A DNA stretch of 64,000 nt from JBCBWG01 sp038523925 (GCA_038523925.1 JBCBIY010000002.1:1-64000); one strand, 5' to 3'; shown: positions 42,249 to 51,342, counted from the stretch's first letter. The notes: generated by a model from the letters alone, not told the origin. A program made the numbers and translations.

Positions 42249-43109
42249 GTGGCGACGGATGCGTTTGTCAGTGGACGAGCACCAGCGAGCGATGCGACCG
42301 CCGCTGATCCGGCCTCGTTCGCGCTTCTGCCGGACGGGTGGCAGGCGGCATCGCTGATTGCATTTCCGAACGTGTCGGATGAGGCGTTCGCTGGCACGAT
42401 CGTCGCCCATGCGCCGGACGATGCCATTATGTTTGGCACGCGCACGTTCCTCGGCCAGATCGCCGAAGCCGGTGGCCTTGGCGGCCGGTCCGGCCTCGCG
42501 CGCCAGTGCGTTGCGCCAACCAGCATTATTTCAGCGCTGAACGACTACCGGCCACCGCTGGCAATGGGCCCGGTGTTCATCCATGCCGGCCTGTTCCGCG
42601 AGGAGATCGAGATGCGCGTGCGCGCGGTCTGGCAGGCCGCCCGCACGCTCGCGGGCTACGACATCGACCACGACGTGCTCGCCGATGCGGTCGCCGTCGC
42701 CTTGACGGAAGACTTCACGTTCGAAATCGGACGGCGGCAGGCGCCCCTCGTTCTCCAATCGGGGTTCGACGTGCTGCCGGTCGACCTTCTGATCGAGGCG
42801 GGGATCGACGTCAGCAAGATGGATGTCGACGGCGCGCGCGCCGCCTGGCGGTCAGCGGCATTTGCGTTTCACGGCGGTGCGCCAGTTGCACCCACCCGCG
42901 AGCTCGTCGCAGCCCACGCGCAGTTCCTGTCGGACAGCGACTTCACCCTTCTGCAGAACATGCATCGCCCGCTTGCCGCCTACCCGGTGCAAGAGGTCTT
43001 CGATGTGTGGCGGCGCAACCTCGCCGTGCTCGCGCGATCCGACGATCCGTTGCCCGCCGCCGCTGACGCGATCGCGAAGCTCGACTTACTTGCCCCGCCG
43101 ACCCGTTAA
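42249..43109 (+). CDS. Hypothetical protein
   Basis: 286 aa, Ala-rich, without signal peptide or membrane helix. It starts at GTG 42249 with AAGGCGACGGG upstream. Segments such as EEIEMRVRAVWQAARTLAG and LADAVAVALTEDFTFEIGRR give a helical picture. No family is recognised and no catalytic motif stands out. It is divergent from the OmpA-family gene and convergent with kdsA (8 bp between stops). The frame is coding-like in third-position GC and long relative to chance. Confidence 0.65.
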   Translation: MATDAFVSGRAPASDATAADPASFALLPDGWQAASLIAFPNVSDEAFAGTIVAHAPDDAIMFGTRTFLGQIAEAGGLGGRSGLARQCVAPTSIISALNDYRPPLAMGPVFIHAGLFREEIEMRVRAVWQAARTLAGYDIDHDVLADAVAVALTEDFTFEIGRRQAPLVLQSGFDVLPVDLLIEAGIDVSKMDVDGARAAWRSAAFAFHGGAPVAPTRELVAAHAQFLSDSDFTLLQNMHRPLAAYPVQEVFDVWRRNLAVLARSDDPLPAAADAIAKLDLLAPPTR

Positions 43110-43116
43110 GCCGAAC

Positions 43117-43965
43117 TCACGCAGCCGCCTTCGTCAGCTCATCAATCTGTTTCAGCGACGCAAGCAAACCTTCAAGCTCGCTGAGCGGCACCATGTTCGG
43201 ACCGTCCGACGGCGCGGTGTCCGGGTCCTGATGCGTCTCAACGAACAACCCCGCGACGCCGACTGCGACTGCCGCCCGCGCGAGCACCGGCACGAACCGG
43301 CGATCGCCTCCCGAGGATGTCCCCTGCCCGCCCGGCTGCTGCACCGAGTGCGTGGCATCAAATACAACCGGACACCCGGTCTCCGCCATGATCGGCAGCG
43401 CGCGAAAGTCTGTCACGAGCGTGTTGTAGCCAAACGAGGCGCCGCGTTCGGTCAGCAGCACATTCGTATTGCCGCTATCGATCACTTTGGATGCCACGTT
43501 GCGCATATCCCACGGCGCGAGGAACTGGCCCTTCTTGATCTTGATCACGCGCCCGGTCTTTGCAGCCGCGACAAGCAAGTCAGTCTGGCGGCACAGGAAC
43601 GCGGGGATCTGCAGGACATCGGCGACCTCAGCGACCGGCCCGCACTGCGCGGCCTCATGAATGTCGGTGACGACCGGCAATCCGAACTCAGCCTTGATGT
43701 CGGCAAACACCGGCAGCGCATCGCTGAGCCCGATGCCGCGCTTGCCCGACAGGCTCGTCCGGTTGGCCTTGTCGAACGAGGATTTGTAGACCAGCGGGAT
43801 GCCGAGCCGGTCGGTGATCTCCTTGATGCCCGCCGCCATCTCCATCGCGTGCGCGCGGCTCTCCATCTGGCAGGGCCCGGCAAACAGCACGAACGGAAGG
43901 CTGCCGCCGATCCGGTGCGGACCGATCTCAACCGTGCGCTGCGCGGCAGCCGGCACGTCACTCAT
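43117..43965 (-). CDS. kdsA: 3-Deoxy-8-phosphooctulonate (Kdo-8-P) synthase
   Basis: 282 aa. It condenses phosphoenolpyruvate with arabinose-5-phosphate to make Kdo-8-P for lipopolysaccharide. Signatures are FVLFAGPCQMESRAHAMEMA, VYKSSFDKANRTSL, LPVVTDIHEAAQCGPVAEV, ATHSVQQPGG and a C-terminal ETHQDPDTAPSDGPNMV. A Cys (FLCRQTDL) is retained, but metal dependence cannot be called from this. It overlaps the VOC protein gene by ATGA. In many relatives kdsA lies near pyrG and eno; pyrG is 4 kb away here. Confidence 0.96.
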   Translation of the reverse strand: MSDVPAAAQRTVEIGPHRIGGSLPFVLFAGPCQMESRAHAMEMAAGIKEITDRLGIPLVYKSSFDKANRTSLSGKRGIGLSDALPVFADIKAEFGLPVVTDIHEAAQCGPVAEVADVLQIPAFLCRQTDLLVAAAKTGRVIKIKKGQFLAPWDMRNVASKVIDSGNTNVLLTERGASFGYNTLVTDFRALPIMAETGCPVVFDATHSVQQPGGQGTSSGGDRRFVPVLARAAVAVGVAGLFVETHQDPDTAPSDGPNMVPLSELEGLLASLKQIDELTKAAA

Positions 43966-44864
43966 GCGATTGCTCCCGTGTCTTGGGCGGCAGGGTCTTG
44001 CGGCTCAAAGATAAGCGCGGTGCCGAACGCATGGGATGCTCCAATGCGCGGGCGGCCGTCCACGGCGTCAAAGGCCACGCCGCTTTGCTGTAGTGCGGCT
44101 TCTGTCTTTGCAAGATCACCGCTTGTGAAGTGAATGGCGATGATGCCGCCAGCGTCGATGCCCTCGGCGTCCGCCACGTCGCCATAGAGGCGCCGCGCGG
44201 TCTCAGCCGACATCGTCACGAGCCTCGCATTACCGCTGCGGAACGTATCGGAGTGCACGCCGAAGGCAGGTGCCGCATCTCCGGTGATCGCGCTAAGGAA
44301 CCGCCGCGCGGCTTTCCGGTCATCGGCGACGAGGATCACGCTGTCGACGCCTGTGACGCCGTTTGAATGCTGTTGGAATTCTGCGAACCAGAAGTTCTCC
44401 GGATAGCGATCGTGGCAACTGAAGAACAACGTCTGTGGAATCGCCGGAGACCGCGCGAACGCGAGCGAGAAGGCAACGTCGATCTCTTCGCCCGCCGCGT
44501 TCCGCCCCTTGCGTCCGAAGTTCATGATGTCTGGCACATTGAAGCCGTGGCTCAGCCAGCGCGCGCGATCGTTGACGGCGTTGTTGCCCTCGACGACGAA
44601 CGCGGCCGTGCCCTCGCGCTCCTTGATATAGTCATTGAGGAACCCCGCGAATGGAGCTGTGACGTGATCCGGTGCCGGCGTCTCAAAGTCGTCGGCAACG
44701 CTCAAGAGCTCGAGGAACGTGCCGTCGAACTGCACGAGGTTGTTGATCGTGCCCCAGGTGTGGCGATTGCGGGCGCCGACTGTAAAGCCGATGTCGCCGA
44801 ACAGTTTGGCGAGCTTATCGAGATCGCGCGCGGCGAGGATGAGATGATCGAGCTGGCGGGTCAT
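43962..44864 (-). CDS. VOC-superfamily (glyoxalase-like) protein
   Basis: 300 aa. It starts TRQLDHLILAARDLDKLAKLF, the first strand and helix of a glyoxalase-like (VOC) module, followed by HTWGTINNLVQFDGTFLELL. Spacing suggests two vicinal-oxygen-chelate modules; the second includes VDSVILVADDRKAARRFLSA. Candidate metal ligands H6 and E near ELLSV are present in module one. Family members can be lyases, dioxygenases or antibiotic-binding proteins, so the reaction is open. ATG 44864 is chosen from this N-terminus. The stop overlaps the kdsA start (ATGA), so it is translated with kdsA. Confidence 0.85.
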   Translation of the reverse strand: MTRQLDHLILAARDLDKLAKLFGDIGFTVGARNRHTWGTINNLVQFDGTFLELLSVADDFETPAPDHVTAPFAGFLNDYIKEREGTAAFVVEGNNAVNDRARWLSHGFNVPDIMNFGRKGRNAAGEEIDVAFSLAFARSPAIPQTLFFSCHDRYPENFWFAEFQQHSNGVTGVDSVILVADDRKAARRFLSAITGDAAPAFGVHSDTFRSGNARLVTMSAETARRLYGDVADAEGIDAGGIIAIHFTSGDLAKTEAALQQSGVAFDAVDGRPRIGASHAFGTALIFEPQDPAAQDTGAIA

Positions 44865-45056
44865 GTTGCCTCCCAGTTTGAGCCAAGCGTTAAGCTTTGT
44901 GCTCTCAGCCGTCCAGGTGCGCGGCTGCAACCGCAGACGTCATCACCGGCAAGTCATGCCGATTTTACCGGGCGCGCCACCGGCTTCGATGCATTTGAAG
45001 CAAACATCTAAGGGACTTTTCATCAGTCCGAGCCATAGTTCAGCCTCCGGGGGATT

Positions 45057-47159
45057 TTGAGTAAGAGGCAGGAGATGTTTTTCCGCTCGCGAAAGAGGAT
45101 GACCGAGCGCACCACCGAGCGGGTTGCTGCCGTTCTGCAACCGAGCCAGACGCCTCCGAAGAAGAAATCCTATCCGCCGCCAACGCCCGCGCCGACGTCG
45201 CTCTATAGCGCGCAGCCGGCCGCGCCGCTCGAACCGATCTCGCCTGAGGCGTTCGAGGAATGGGACAGCCAGCAGCCCGAAGCTGGCTATGAAGCCGAAT
45301 ACGACGACACCAGCTACGCCGACGATCAGCACGACGCTGACGACGAAACGTATGCCGATGACGCGTTCTACGAGACCGAAGAGGCCTACGCCGAAGAGCC
45401 GTCGGACGTCGACGCCGAACCAGAAACGGCGGTCGCGGTCGCCGACGACGACGCGTGGGCTGAGGAAGAGACCGAGGCTCTGGCCGCCGAACCGGCCGAG
45501 GGTGACGACAACTTCGAAGTCGCCGACCATCAAGCCGCGGACCACGAAGATCTGCCAGACCTTGACGACGAAGCGTGGGCCGACGAGGCAGACAACGTCT
45601 TAACGGAAGCGCTGGTCGAGACCGAAGAGCCGATTGCCAATACTGAGACAGCCGCACCGGTCGATGGAGCAGACGACGCTCCGACGGAAGCGCAGGTCGA
45701 GACCGAACAGCCGATCCTCGCCGCACCAGCGGCCGAAGCAGAGCCGGCGCAGTCGCTCGATCTCTGGGCCGACTTTGAGGCCGCCAGCCCGGTACAAGCC
45801 ACGGCCGCGGCCACGCCGGTCGAGATGACGGCAATCAACACGGATGATGACTCCGATGCGGCAACCGCGGCTCCGCCAGAAACGGCCGACCCGGTTGCGT
45901 CGGTCAATGACGATGTGACCGTGGACGCCGTGCCTGAGCCAACGCCATCACCATCGCCAGCAGACATGGCCGCTTACGCAGACGTCTCAGCCGAGCCGGC
46001 TGAGCTCGTCGCGATCCCGGCGCCGACTGCGGACTGGTCCGCTGATGACGTCGATGAGGCGCCTGAGCCAAGCGCGCCTCCAACCGACGCCTCACCGATC
46101 GAAGCCGAGCCTGAGCTGACCACGACGAACGTTGCCGCCGCGGCTGTTATCGACGGCACCGCACTGACCGCTGACGTCTTCGCGATCAATGGCGCATCGC
46201 CTGCCGTCGCAGCCGCCCGGTTTGTGGCCTTTGCGCCAGATGAAGCGGCCGAGCCAACGCCTTCTGAGACGGAAGCCGCCGCGCAGGAAACCGTCACGCC
46301 AGAGCCCGCGCCAACGCCGGTCTCCTCGGCGCCGAACGAGGCGCCTGCCGAGGATGCAGTGGACAAGATCGCGCCGGCCACCGATGGGCCAGCGCCGGCC
46401 GCGCCCGAAACACCGACGAACGCAGAGGCCGCACCGCCGGCTCAGGAGCCCAACATGACAACGCGCGCCGAAGCGCCGACTGCAACGCCGGCCGCCACGC
46501 CCGCACCGCCGCCAGTGCCGCTATCGCTGCCCAAGCTACCCGCCGCAGACGCCAAGCCACAGCGCCCACCGCGCAACCTCAAGCGTGACGCGGTGCCTGC
46601 CAAGCCAGCTCAACCGGCGCCTGCTCCCGCACCTGCCGCTGCCGCTGCCACCAGCGAACCTGCGCCGGACACTCCAGCAGCCGATCCGCAGCCGACCATG
46701 ACCGACCGTCAGGCCGAGCGCATGCGGGCCCAGTTGCAGAGCCGCACGCAACGCGTGGTCGCATCGGCGAAGACCTCAAGCGACGAAGACGAAGACGGCT
46801 CTGAGCAGCGCTTCGCCCGACGGCGCCCGGCCAAGACCAAGGCGCTCATCCTGCAGCCGAACCGCGGCAATCCGGTCCCGTGCGTCGTGCGCGACACGTC
46901 GTCAGGCGGCGCCCTTATTCACCTCGTCAACGCCGACAACACGCTGTCGCGCGCCGGCGAAATGGTGGCGTCCCGCTTCACGCTACACATGCCGATGGAG
47001 CGCGTTGAGGTCGACTGCGAGATCGCATGGCGCAAGGCGAGCAAGATCGGCGTCCGCTACATCGGCCCAAGCCGCATGGTCGCCAAGCCCGAGCGCCGCA
47101 TCACCAAGAAAGAAGACGCGAAGCCTGCCGGCATCATGGGCAAGCTGCTCGCGAGGTAG
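45057..47159 (+). CDS. PilZ-domain protein with very long acidic low-complexity region
   Basis: 700 aa. A basic N-terminus (about residues 1-40) is followed by an acidic, Ala/Glu/Asp/Pro-rich disordered region (about 50-470), then a Pro/Ala/Lys segment and a C-terminal PilZ domain (about 595-690). The PilZ part has FARRRPAKTKALIL (Arg-rich first motif) and VVRDTSSGGALI (D-x-S-x2-G second motif), so c-di-GMP binding is plausible. An internal near-repeat is TEALVETEEPIA and TEAQVETEQPIL. No membrane helix. Start TTG 45057 has GGGGGA upstream; ATG 45075 is in frame with a purine-rich run directly before it. Its 3' end faces pyrG across the repeat array. Confidence 0.85.
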   Translation: MSKRQEMFFRSRKRMTERTTERVAAVLQPSQTPPKKKSYPPPTPAPTSLYSAQPAAPLEPISPEAFEEWDSQQPEAGYEAEYDDTSYADDQHDADDETYADDAFYETEEAYAEEPSDVDAEPETAVAVADDDAWAEEETEALAAEPAEGDDNFEVADHQAADHEDLPDLDDEAWADEADNVLTEALVETEEPIANTETAAPVDGADDAPTEAQVETEQPILAAPAAEAEPAQSLDLWADFEAASPVQATAAATPVEMTAINTDDDSDAATAAPPETADPVASVNDDVTVDAVPEPTPSPSPADMAAYADVSAEPAELVAIPAPTADWSADDVDEAPEPSAPPTDASPIEAEPELTTTNVAAAAVIDGTALTADVFAINGASPAVAAARFVAFAPDEAAEPTPSETEAAAQETVTPEPAPTPVSSAPNEAPAEDAVDKIAPATDGPAPAAPETPTNAEAAPPAQEPNMTTRAEAPTATPAATPAPPPVPLSLPKLPAADAKPQRPPRNLKRDAVPAKPAQPAPAPAPAAAAATSEPAPDTPAADPQPTMTDRQAERMRAQLQSRTQRVVASAKTSSDEDEDGSEQRFARRRPAKTKALILQPNRGNPVPCVVRDTSSGGALIHLVNADNTLSRAGEMVASRFTLHMPMERVEVDCEIAWRKASKIGVRYIGPSRMVAKPERRITKKEDAKPAGIMGKLLAR

Positions 47160-47164
47160 TTTTT

Positions 47165-47690
47165 GCGCTCACGGGCCGCACCGGCCTGGCGGCCTGGCCC
47201 TCCGCGGGGGCGGCGCTTGCGCCGGGACGCGTTGCGCCCTTGGGACGTCCCTAGCACAGGTTTGCTTGCGCTCACGGGCCGTACCGGCCTGACGGCCTGG
47301 CCCTCCGCGGGTGCGGCGCTAAGCGCCGGGCCGCTGGCGGCCTTGGGACGTCCCTAGCTCAGGTTTGTTTGCGCTCACGGGCCGTACCGGCCTGACGGCC
47401 TAGCCCTCCGCGGGGGCGGCGCTAAGCGCCGGGCCGCTTGCGGCCTTGGGAGGTTCCACGCGTAAGATTGTGCGTTGCGCTCACGGGCCGTACCGGCCTG
47501 ACGGCCTGGCCCTCCGCGGGGGCGGCGCTAAGCGCCGGGCCGCTGGCGGCCTCGGGACGTCCCTAGCTCAGGTTTGTTTGCGCTCACGGGCCGTACCGGC
47601 CTGACGGCCTGCCCCTCCGCGGGGGCGGCGCTCGGCGCCGGGCCGCTGGCGGCCTTGGGAAGTTCCACGCGTAAGATTGTGCGTTGCGCG
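47165..47690. repeat. Five-copy tandem repeat array (103-106 bp) with 209-bp higher-order unit
   Basis: Copies start at 47165, 47268, 47371, 47477 and 47580 with GCGCTCACGGGCCG. Each has CCGGCCTGACGGCCTG, CCTCCGCGGG and GGCGCTAAGCGCC (or a variant). Two tail types exist: GGGACGTCCCTAG (copies 1, 2, 4) and a GTTCCACGCGTAAG tail (copies 3, 5). Copies 2+3 and 4+5 are the same dimer, exactly 209 bp apart. The array fills the gap between the convergent pilZ and pyrG 3' ends. It is not a CRISPR: units are contiguous without unique spacers. Confidence 0.93.
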
Positions 47691-47702
47691 CGGTGGCTCG
47701 GG

Positions 47703-49331
47703 TTAGACAAGACGGCTTTGTTTGATGGCGGCGGCGATGAAACTTTCGAACAGCGGGTGCGGCGCGAAAGGTCGTGACGTCAGCTCGGGGTGGAACTGGA
47801 CGCCAATGAACCAGGGATGGTCCTGATACTCGACGGTTTCTGGCAGCAGCCCGTCGGGTGACATGCCGGCAAACTTCAAGCCGTGCGCTTCAAGTGTATC
47901 GCGGTAGGCCGTGTTGACCTCGTAGCGGTGGCGGTGCCTGTCCTGAATGTCGAGCTCGCCGTAGATGCTGGCGATACGGCTGCCAGGTTCCAGCCGCGCC
48001 GGGTATGCGCCAAGCCGCATCGTGCCGCCAAGGTCGCCCCTCGCCTGCCGCGTCTCCAGCTCGTTGCCCTTCAACCATTCGGTCATGAGGCCAACCACCG
48101 GCTCATCGACCTTGCCGAACTCCGTCGAGCCCGCATTCTCGATACCGGCAAGGTTCCGCGCCGCTTCGATGCAGGCCATCTGCATGCCGAAGCAGATGCC
48201 GAAGTACGGCACGCCGCGTTCCCGCGCGAACTGCGCCGCTTTGATCTTGCCTTCCGCGCCGCGCTCGCCAAAGCCGCCCGGCACAAGAATGCCATGCACG
48301 CCGTCGAGATGCGGCGCCGGGTCCTCGCCCTCAAAGACCTCAGCCTCGATCCATTCGAGTTCGACACCGACACGGTTTGCGATGCCGCCATGGACGAGCG
48401 CTTCGTTGAGCGACTTATAGGCGTCCTTCAGGCCGGTGTACTTGCCGACGATCGCAATCGTCACTTTGCCTTCCGGCTGCGCAATGGTCTCAGAGATCGT
48501 CTCCCAGCGCTCGAGGTTCGGCGCGGGTGCACCGTTCAGGCTGAATGCCTCAAGCACTTCGCGATCGAGACCTTCGCGGTGGTAGGCGAGCGGCACATCG
48601 TAGATTGATGCGACGTCAAGCGCCTGGATGACCGCACTTTCGCGGACATTGCAGAACAGCGCGATCTTGCGCCGCTCCGACAGCGGGATTTCGCGATCGC
48701 ACCGGCACATAAGAATGTCGGGTTGAATGCCGATCGAGCGCAGCTCTTTGACAGAGTGCTGCGTCGGCTTGGTCTTGAGTTCACCGGCCGATGGGATGAA
48801 CGGCACGAGCGTCAGGTGGCAGTAAATCGACGAGCCGCGCGGCAACTCATTGCCGAGCTGGCGGATGGCTTCGAAGAACGGCAGCCCCTCAATGTCGCCG
48901 ACCGTGCCGCCGATTTCGACCAGCACGAAATCAACGCCCTCATTGCCGTCCAGCACGAACGCTTTGATGGCATCGGTCACGTGCGGGATCACTTGCACCG
49001 TGCCGCCGAGGTAGTCGCCGCGGCGCTCCTTCGCGAGGATGTCCTGGTAGATCCGGCCAGCCGTCACGTTATCGGTGCGCTCAGCCGGCACGCCGGTGAA
49101 GCGTTCGTAGTGGCCGAGGTCGAGGTCCGTCTCGGCCCCGTCATCGGTGACGAAGACCTCGCCGTGCTGATACGGGCTCATCGTGCCCGGATCGACGTTG
49201 AGGTAGGGGTCGAGCTTGCGCAGGCGGACCGTGTAGCCGCGGGCCTGGAGGAGCGCGCCAAGTGCGGCTGACGTCAGGCCTTTGCCAAGCGAAGAGACCA
49301 CGCCGCCGGTAATGAAGATGTACCGTTGCAT
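47703..49331 (-). CDS. pyrG: CTP synthase
   Basis: 542 aa. It aminates UTP to CTP with glutamine. The synthetase domain starts MQRYIFITGGVVSSLGKGLTS, with LRKLDPYLNVDPGTMSPYQHG and VLVEIGGTVGDIEGLPF. The glutaminase domain contains GILVPGGFGERG and the nucleophile Cys in YFGICFGMQMA, closing with the FIGVQFHPELTSRP His-Glu pair. The length is normal. The array of tandem repeats begins right after its stop. secG lies 136 bp upstream on the same strand. Confidence 0.98.
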   Translation of the reverse strand: MQRYIFITGGVVSSLGKGLTSAALGALLQARGYTVRLRKLDPYLNVDPGTMSPYQHGEVFVTDDGAETDLDLGHYERFTGVPAERTDNVTAGRIYQDILAKERRGDYLGGTVQVIPHVTDAIKAFVLDGNEGVDFVLVEIGGTVGDIEGLPFFEAIRQLGNELPRGSSIYCHLTLVPFIPSAGELKTKPTQHSVKELRSIGIQPDILMCRCDREIPLSERRKIALFCNVRESAVIQALDVASIYDVPLAYHREGLDREVLEAFSLNGAPAPNLERWETISETIAQPEGKVTIAIVGKYTGLKDAYKSLNEALVHGGIANRVGVELEWIEAEVFEGEDPAPHLDGVHGILVPGGFGERGAEGKIKAAQFARERGVPYFGICFGMQMACIEAARNLAGIENAGSTEFGKVDEPVVGLMTEWLKGNELETRQARGDLGGTMRLGAYPARLEPGSRIASIYGELDIQDRHRHRYEVNTAYRDTLEAHGLKFAGMSPDGLLPETVEYQDHPWFIGVQFHPELTSRPFAPHPLFESFIAAAIKQSRLV

Positions 49332-49466
49332 GGGGTTACAGGATAAAGGCCTAAGCCGCCGATTCGAAGCGGTAAATCAGCATCATTCACATTTGCCGCG
49401 CGCTGACACCGCCTGGCGGCAAGGTCACGCGCTGGAAATCCGGCAACGAAAAGCCTTCGGCCTCGG

Positions 49467-49841
49467 CTAGTTGCCGCTTGCTGGTGGGGGTGCCGGAAGC
49501 CGCTGCAGACCGCGCCCGCTTTGCAGGTCGTCAAGGACGCCGCCGGTGCCCGGCTGTGCCGGCTGCTGCGTGCCCGCCGGCGCGTTGTCGAGGGCCGAAC
49601 TTGGCGCTGTAGCAGTGCCTGAAAGCAGCGCGAGGCCAATGCTCGTGCAGAAAAAACAAAGCGCGAGGAACGCCGTCGACTTCGTCAAGAGGTTCGCCGT
49701 GCCGCGGCCGCTCAGGAACCCGCCGCCTCCGGCACCGCCGCCGCCCATGCCCAGTGCACCGCCTTCCGACTTCTGCATCAGCACGATGGTGACCATGCCG
49801 ATCGCGATCAGCAGGTGGATGATGAGAAGGATGGTCGACAT
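49467..49841 (-). CDS. secG: Preprotein translocase subunit SecG
   Basis: 124 aa. SecG assists SecYE-SecA translocation. Two membrane helices: about residues 2-20 (TILLIIHLLIAIGMVTIVL) and about 53-75 (FLALCFFCTSIGLALLSG). Between them are the family MQKSEGGALGMGGGG and the TANLLTKSTAFLA segment. A Pro/Gln tail of about 45 residues follows. ATG 49841 is chosen by the family N-terminus; the frame extends 20 codons further. Its position between tpiA and pyrG matches alphaproteobacterial order. Confidence 0.94.
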   Translation of the reverse strand: MSTILLIIHLLIAIGMVTIVLMQKSEGGALGMGGGGAGGGGFLSGRGTANLLTKSTAFLALCFFCTSIGLALLSGTATAPSSALDNAPAGTQQPAQPGTGGVLDDLQSGRGLQRLPAPPPASGN

Positions 49842-49954
49842 CTGGGGCGGTCCTGGCGGGATTTGGGAAACCGGGCGTTGACGCCCTTCGTTGCGCTGCA
49901 TTTAGCGGCGGCGGGCACAACATGCAACGGCTGCTCTGGCGGCTGCGGCTCGGG

Positions 49955-50563
49955 CTAGTTGTTGAAGACGTCGGTTGCCCAGTTGGGCCGGCTTGGCAGC
50001 GGTTGCGTTTGCTGCTGCGTCACGCGGGGCCGAGGAGCTGGCGGCCGAGAGCGCGCCGATGTCCCGCGCAACTCCGGCGTGCGCTGAGGTTTCACAACCG
50101 CTGCGCCCTGGGCCGGCCGCTCGGGGCGGTCGGTGTTGCGAACGGGAAGCGGCACGCCGCGGCGGGCCTCCTTGCGGGGCTGGCGCCGCGCGGCGGCTTT
50201 GGCCACGCGTATGTCCGCACCGGGACTTCCCGGGACCGGCGGCTGCGACCGGGCCGTCCCTTTGATCTGCGCGACGACGACATTGTCGAAACCCAGCGGG
50301 CACTGGAACTTGATCTGCTCTTCGAGAACGATGAAGGCGCCGATGTCACCAATCTGCTGTGGCGTGAGATTGGTCTTGGCCCACTCCGGCCCGCGCTCGA
50401 CGTGCCCGGCGACACCTTCCGCTTCAAGCGCTTTGCGCTGGCCGAGGAGTTCGCGGCAATAGTCAGCCGTCAGCGGACCGGCCGAAGCAGACGGTGCCGC
50501 ACTCATGACCACGCCAAGCGCGCCGAGAACTGCCGCCATAGATGTGCCCCGCCATGCGATCAT
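49955..50563 (-). CDS. Exported hypothetical protein coupled to tpiA
   Basis: 202 aa. A signal peptide (about residues 1-28, ending SAAPSASA) precedes a small region (about 29-100) with two cysteines (YCRELLGQ, FQCPLGFD) that could form a disulfide. The rest is basic and Pro/Arg-rich, likely disordered. ATG 50563 overlaps the tpiA stop by ATGA, so it is translated after tpiA. No family recognised. Confidence 0.7.
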   Translation of the reverse strand: MIAWRGTSMAAVLGALGVVMSAAPSASAGPLTADYCRELLGQRKALEAEGVAGHVERGPEWAKTNLTPQQIGDIGAFIVLEEQIKFQCPLGFDNVVVAQIKGTARSQPPVPGSPGADIRVAKAAARRQPRKEARRGVPLPVRNTDRPERPAQGAAVVKPQRTPELRGTSARSRPPAPRPRVTQQQTQPLPSRPNWATDVFNN

Positions 50564-51342
50564 GCGCCGGCGCTCGCAGCTTCGATGATCGGCACGAACG
50601 TTTCAGCCTTCAGACTTGCGCCACCGACGAGCGCCCCGTTCACGTCTTCGATCGCGAGCAGCGCCGCCGCGTTGTCCGGCTTGACCGAGCCGCCGTAGAG
50701 CAGTCGCACGCCGTCGCCGGCTTCGCCAAACCAGCTCGAAAGCGCCTGCCGCATCCGCGCGTGCATCTGCGCGACGTCGTCGGGGGTGGCGGTGAGCCCG
50801 GTGCCGATTGCCCAGACCGGCTCGTAGGCGACGATGATCTCGCCGCGGCTCCAGTCGCCTGCGGCCTCAGGCAGGCTGCCTTTCAATTGCCGCAAGACAA
50901 CTTCGTCGGCGAGCCCTGCCTGGCGCTCATCCGCCGTCTCGCCTACGCAGACGATGGTTTTGAGCCCGGCCCGCAATCCAGCTTCCGCCTTGGCCTGAAC
51001 GCGTGTGTCGCTCTCTTCATAGGATGCGCGGCGCTCTGAATGGCCAACGATGACGGCGGTTGCGCCCGCGTCCTTCAGCATCTCGGCCGACAAGTCGCCG
51101 GTGTGCGCGCCGCTTGGCGCCGCATGACAGTCCTGTGCGCCAATCGCCATCTCGCCAAGATCAGACCGCTGGGTCGCCGGGTGAATCAACGTTGCTGGAA
51201 GGCACATCAGGACATCGGCCGCCCCGCGGGCCTCGGCTGCGCCCTCGCCGATCTCACCCAGCACGCCCAGGTCACCCAGCGCACCGTTCATCTTCCAATT
51301 GCCAGCTATCAGCGGCCGCAACGAACCGGACACCCCACTCAT
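50560..51342 (-). CDS. tpiA: Triosephosphate isomerase
   Basis: 260 aa. It interconverts dihydroxyacetone phosphate and glyceraldehyde-3-phosphate. Active-site residues are in IAGNWKMNG (Lys), VIVGHSERR (His) and VAYEPVWAIGTG (Glu, the catalytic base), with LLYGGSVKPDN binding phosphate. It is complete and of normal length. It is divergent from ppiD with 283 bp between, and is coupled to the exported hypothetical gene by an ATGA overlap. Confidence 0.97.
   Translation of the reverse strand: MSGVSGSLRPLIAGNWKMNGALGDLGVLGEIGEGAAEARGAADVLMCLPATLIHPATQRSDLGEMAIGAQDCHAAPSGAHTGDLSAEMLKDAGATAVIVGHSERRASYEESDTRVQAKAEAGLRAGLKTIVCVGETADERQAGLADEVVLRQLKGSLPEAAGDWSRGEIIVAYEPVWAIGTGLTATPDDVAQMHARMRQALSSWFGEAGDGVRLLYGGSVKPDNAAALLAIEDVNGALVGGASLKAETFVPIIEAASAGA

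Noticed and set aside
42823..44133. 436-codon plus-strand frame over kdsA
   Set aside because: Antisense to kdsA, which carries all family motifs; high-GC DNA often leaves the opposite frame open.
47165..47690. CRISPR array
   Set aside because: Repeats are contiguous 103-106 bp units without unique spacers and no cas gene is near.
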